A DNA stretch of 64,000 nt from Rhizophagus clarus (taxonomy: Eukaryota > Glomeromycota > Glomeromycetes > Glomerales > Glomeraceae). The notes under the pieces are model-generated. The model saw nothing but the letters and a program-made list of their open reading frames with translations, had not been told where the DNA came from and searched no databases. The position numbers and the translations under genes are program-made. The DNA is taken from the NCBI GenBank assembly GCA_015698045.1, contig BLAL01000262.1:1056501-1120500 (forward strand), in the 5' to 3' direction. Within the stretch, counting starts at the first letter, position 1. Each line of letters opens with the position of its first letter. Shown here one piece after another: positions 59,874 to 64,000 of this stretch.

Positions 59874-60522
59874 CCCTATAAAAAATAAATGTCCAGAAAA
59901 TGTTATCAAAAATGTCTGGAAAATGTCCAGAATAAATCTAATGTGTCCGGAAAATGTCCACTTTTTTGGTACATGTCTGACACACTTCTGATACTTAAAA
60001 TTTTGACATGTCCTAACTTTGTCCAAAATTTGTCCAGTATTTGTTCGGTATAAAATTTTGGACAAATTCTGGACAGTTAAACCTGGACAAATTCTGGATA
60101 TAGTAAAAAAACCAGATAGACAAATTCCAGACATGAAAAAGTTCAGGACAAATTCTGGATACTATTTCCAAAAAAGGATAAATTAATTTTGTAAAAAAAT
60201 GCAAAAAGCACAAAACTGACATTCAAAACCTTTTCTGTCGTACTAATTAAAATTGCAGAGCAGGCAAAAATACTATATATTTATGATATAAAAATTTTGG
60301 GTTAAGGAATAATGATGATCATCTATCCATTGATCATCTTTTGTGGCAAATTTTACGAAAATACATTTCTGGACAATTTCCGGACAATTTCCTAATATCC
60401 CGAAAATGCAGTGTTTTCAGAACAGTTTCCGGATACACAGTGTCCAGAATTTCCAGACAATATTTTAGATAATTTTTCTGGACATTTTCCAGACATTATC
60501 TGGACACTTATTTTTTATAGGG
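59874..60522 (-). mobile_element. 649-bp CCCTATAAAAAATAA-ended element, copy 2 (inverted)
   Basis: This is the reverse-oriented counterpart of the element at 24827-25453, with long stretches of near identity. It ends CCCTATAAAAAATAAATGTC on one side and GACACTTATTTTTTATAGGG on the other. CAA flanks both sides (59871-59873 and 60523-60525), confirming the 3-bp target duplication seen in copy 1. The minus-strand ORFs inside it correspond to the ORFs of copy 1. They are conserved only because the element is, and consist of the TGTCCGGAA/TTCTGGACA repeats. Confidence 0.9.
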
Positions 60523-60525
60523 CAA

Positions 60526-62586
60526 ATAATATTAAAAACTCTATCGGTACTAATGTCAGAGTACTTGACTACTACTTGATATTATTCAATGAAATATGCA
60601 ACTTTATCCTTTGAACCTATTAAAATTCCAAAATACATAACCCTTAAAAAACTTGAATCGAATCAAGTTACCTTGATAATATTGATAGAACAAGAGAACA
60701 AAGTAAACATAATATTATTTAACAAAAGAAATTGACCAAAGTGCTGGTGGATTGAAGATGGAGTATGTCAATTAATGATATTGTTTTATCCCAAGGATGC
60801 TTCAAACGAGAACGACACAAGAACAAGCCGTCTTTATGTCGATGTGTGAGAACTTGATAGAGGGCCGAGAAAAAATATAGATCAGATAAAGACGAATTAA
60901 TGAAATATATAATTCATTGTCGATTAAAGATCACTTGCAATATATCATAATTTTCACAATCGGGAAGTTGGGCTAGGTCATGCTGATGTTCGTATGAGTT
61001 TAAAGTTGCTTTGTGATTTGATGGAAAGAGGATTGTCAATATCTTCCAACTAGAAAGTTGTTTGATTTGATGATTATTGTCACTTACATAGGAATCAAAA
61101 GAGAAATTCTGGAAATTTTTCCTACGGTTCCTGTATAATATTTAGATCATAAAATAATTAAATTTTTTATTTGTATATTTTGTTATACAATCTCTCTATA
61201 AAGCAAGTACATGTAAAATAGATAACAGAATATTCATATCATTACAACATGTGTATAACGTTTTATTGGACCATTTGTCTTGATATTTATACCGTTATGA
61301 GTCATAAAAATTGTTGCTATTTTTTTTTTTTTACGTTATTAACGAATATCATTTAATTCTATTTCTCATTATTTTCGCAATCGAATACTTCTGGTATGTA
61401 TTTGCATTAATTCTCGTCTTTCTTATCTCTATTGTTATGCGATAATTTTGTTACTTAAACTTAGTTCCTACCTAGTCTATTAAATATTAAATTATTCAGA
61501 GGGCACTCAGAAAAGGACTTGTTTGTACGATTTTTATTTCTGAGAAAATAAAAATATTTTCTCGAGAGGTTTATTATTACGGAGCGACTATAATCACATT
61601 CAACTAACAGTAATATTATCCGTAGTTTTGACCGTCATTATAGTGTCATGCGAATACAGGACATACTGTATTTGTAATACAAATCATGCATTATTATTAT
61701 TTATGGGAAATTTATTTTTAATTGAAAATTGGTTGCGGTCAATTGACATTTCTTATTTCCGTTAGAATAATCACATGGTTATGACAAATATGTCCTGACT
61801 GTCCCCTTCCCAGTCCAAGTCCCCGTCTCTGTCCCTGTCATCAACAATGGAGGGAACAATAGCAGCGGCAGGAGCGACATTGCCCCAAAATTTGACCGTA
61901 GGCACAGTAAATCTGCGCCCAATATAACATAACTGTAAAGCGTCTGCAGTTGGATTAAACTTTATTCGCATACCAGAATCGTGATTTCAATTGAGTCTAA
62001 AATATTATTATTTAATTACAGTATTCGGTTATAATAGATTATTTAAATATAAATCAAATCCAAGATTAGTAAGTGTCTCAAAGATTGTCCAAATTTTTAT
62101 TTGGTTGATTCATAAACTTTATCTGTTTCTATTTTTTACTTAAAAAAGCTTTTTACAATGTTAGAATACCTCTTTTGCTATATCTTTTAATCTCTTTCCA
62201 AGATAATCTTCTTCAATAAAACAATAAAATAAAGTTTGTATAACTTGTGTGCAAAAAAAAATATCATAAGATTTTGCATTATAATCATTATAATCTTATA
62301 AATTTAAAGTTAGAAATTTTAAGGCTGAGCTCAATTCACTGCGCATGACACCAAAAATTCTTACTTAATCTAAACGGGTTTTATTATTGTATTTATTGTA
62401 TTATTCATATTACAAATTTACTGCCTTTTTATGGTATACGCTTACCTTATTAAAATAGTATCGTGATCGGTGTCAGCTGATAAAGCCGTTAATCAAAATT
62501 ATAAATTACGCGTAAATTGCAACTCGGGATGATCATCCCCTATCTTATCTCTCTCTCTCACTTTTTATTTGATTTCAATACTAGGG
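60526..62586. other. intergenic stretch 5' of the NTase-like gene
   Basis: A locally GC-richer minus-strand ORF at 61771-61971 (66 residues, ATG start) encodes VPTVKFWGNVAPAAAIVPSI, then DDRDRDGDLDWEGD. Its composition differs from the surroundings. It could be an exon fragment or an insertion; no family is recognised. A patch near 60740-61140 also has coding-like composition but no open frame of note. CT-rich CTCTCTCTCTCAC just before 62561 may be a promoter feature of the next gene. Confidence 0.4.
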
Positions 62587-64000
62587 ATGGCCTCAACATC
62601 GTCCGTCAATGTAAAAGACCAAACTGTAACGAAATATTTATCTTCATTTCGAAATAATGATATTAATGGCGTTCGAGCATCTTTGAAAGAAGAATCAATT
62701 TATCGTCGAATGTTCGCTTTAACACCTGAAGATATTAACCCTTCCCAATTAAAATTATTACGTCAACCATATTTGAATCTGATTAATGTCTATGAAAATA
62801 TAGATATTTGGAAAATTAAAAATAGATATTTTAATAATGATGACGGAAATGATGATGATGGAATGTATATTATGCCTTTACCGAAAGAAAAAAGGCTAAA
62901 TCATGATGATCCTGCTATTTGTCTAGGTGGAAATGAAAAATTTCAAAAGAACTGGAGATTATTCACTGAATGTATGAGAGGTTTATCTTTTTTTTTTTTT
63001 TTTGAAAAAAAGTGAAAGTGTTATTTACAAAATTGATGTTAATCGTACATTTTGATTTTTTATTAATACAATAAAATTTAGCGAGTCTCCTTGAATTAGA
63101 TTGGTCAAATGTATTTGCAGCAGGTATTTCAGTTTGTTCAGATTAAAAAAATAGGAATAAGAATTTTTTATCCCATAATTTCCATAATTTGAATAGGTGG
63201 CGCAGTGTTGTCGTGTCTTCTTCCAATTCCCGAGAAACATGGTGATAGCTTACGTAACATCCGTAATTGGTATCATAATATTGCTTATCAAGACTCTGAT
63301 ATCGATCTTTTCATTTATGGATTGGACGAGGACGCAGCTAAGCGAAAAATGGAAGAGATTTACGAAAGTGTTTGTAATGCTGTTCCTTGGGAAGTGTCAT
63401 GCTTTCGAAGTAAGCACTGTGTGACTATTTTAAGTCAATATCCTTACCGACATATTCAAGTATGTTTGTTGAGAAACATTTAATTTAAAGAATAAGTTTG
63501 AATAAGTTTCAATATTTAATAATGTTTAATAATGTTATTTACTGAATTAAACTTATTAGATAATACTTCGATTATATAAATCTCCTTCGGAGATTCTTAC
63601 CGGTTTTGATGTTGATTGCTGTTGTGTTGGGTAATAAATTATTCAAATATATTCTCTTAGTTACCTATATTTTTTTTTTTAATGGTTTCCTGACTTTGTA
63701 CTATAGGTTTGATGGTAAAAATGTTTGGGCTTTACCAAGAGCTCATCAGGCAATCATCAGTCAATGTAATGTGATTGATTTAACCAGAAGATCCCCTTCA
63801 TATGAAATGAGATTGGCGAAATATACCGAAAGAGGTTTTGAGGTTCGTAATACACCAGGAGTCTTTTTTTTTTTTTTTTTGTCGTATATATTTATTTATT
63901 CATTAAAATCTTTTTTACCATAAAATAGATCAAAGTTCATTCATTAGAACGTTCCAGAATTGACCCTACAATATATGAAAAAAGTTTTGAAAAACTTAAC
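62587..64000 (+). CDS. conserved fungal NTase-like, ankyrin-family protein, 5' part
   Basis: I start at the ATG at 62587; the frame upstream is open only to a TTG. Proposed exons, all GT..AG and in frame: 62587-62980, a 42-base microexon 63082-63123, 63197-63459, 63560-63630, 63707-63842 and 63929 to beyond the edge. The joined protein contains ELDWSNVFAAGGAVLSCLLP, IAYQDSDIDLFIYGLDEDAA, VTILSQYPYRHIQ, KSPSEILTGFDVDCCCVG, VWALPRAHQAI, DLTRRSPSYEMRLAKY and ERSRIDPTIYEKSFEKL. I recognise this order from a widespread fungal family annotated as ankyrin-repeat proteins. The GG plus DSDID pattern recalls nucleotidyltransferases, with a longer spacer than usual, so activity is unproven. Ankyrin repeats would lie beyond the window. 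Exon 5 could instead end at 63860. Confidence 0.85.

Noticed and set aside
1-64000. tRNA and rRNA genes
   Set aside because: No GGTTCGA-type T-loop with paired arms and no rRNA-like conserved blocks were found by eye; a covariance-model search would be decisive.

Overview
The window is strongly AT-rich eukaryotic DNA with very low gene density. It carries many homopolymer runs and short GT..AG introns. It also holds F-box-like and NTase/ankyrin-family genes, and decayed hAT and pogo/Tigger transposases. This combination suggests an arbuscular mycorrhizal fungus (Glomeromycotina, Rhizophagus-like). That assignment is an inference from gene style and protein families; no marker gene is present. 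No tRNA, rRNA or CRISPR array was seen.

The recognisable genes fall into three groups. (1) A dispersed family whose proteins end in a short tail of the form F-[FY]-[NQ]-G-x-[SP]-[FL], preceded by an Arg/Lys-rich block. Members are at 3753-3980 (+), 9566-10204 (-, the complete form with an N-terminal F-box-like domain), 16553-16732 (+), 18780-19007 (+, two tails in tandem) and 55942-56689 (-, probably two exons). (2) A paralogous set of intronless genes at 23333-24130, 34359-34976 and 48578-49411 (all +), plus a decayed copy near 36461-36870. Each protein holds an internal duplication of a roughly 33-residue unit, FY-x8-[IL]Y-x2-x-C-E. I recognise no known function. (3) At the right edge (62587 to beyond 64000, +) lies the 5' part of a six-or-more-exon gene for a conserved fungal protein with a nucleotidyltransferase-like core, whose relatives often carry ankyrin repeats.

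The rest is mostly mobile-element debris. A family with CCCTATAAAAA-type ends and 3-bp target duplications is present at 24827-25453, 28341-29955, 50621-50776 and 59874-60522. TA-flanked Tc1/mariner-like MITEs lie at 25803-26166 and 35376-35776. TTAA-flanked inverted-repeat elements lie at 27677-28260 and 58971-59407. Other inverted-repeat elements are at 7555-7750, 7760-8444, 8450-8857, 17795-17981, 45330-45876, 51680-51895 and 53820-53985. A broken hAT transposase fills 40805-42440. Several exon-like islands without a recognisable parent gene are reported as findings (59-157, 19958-20018, 39430-40400, 56895-56949).

No operon logic applies. The clearest organisation is the same-strand array of the group 2 genes and the scattered group 1 copies, both consistent with lineage-specific gene-family expansion in a repeat-rich genome.
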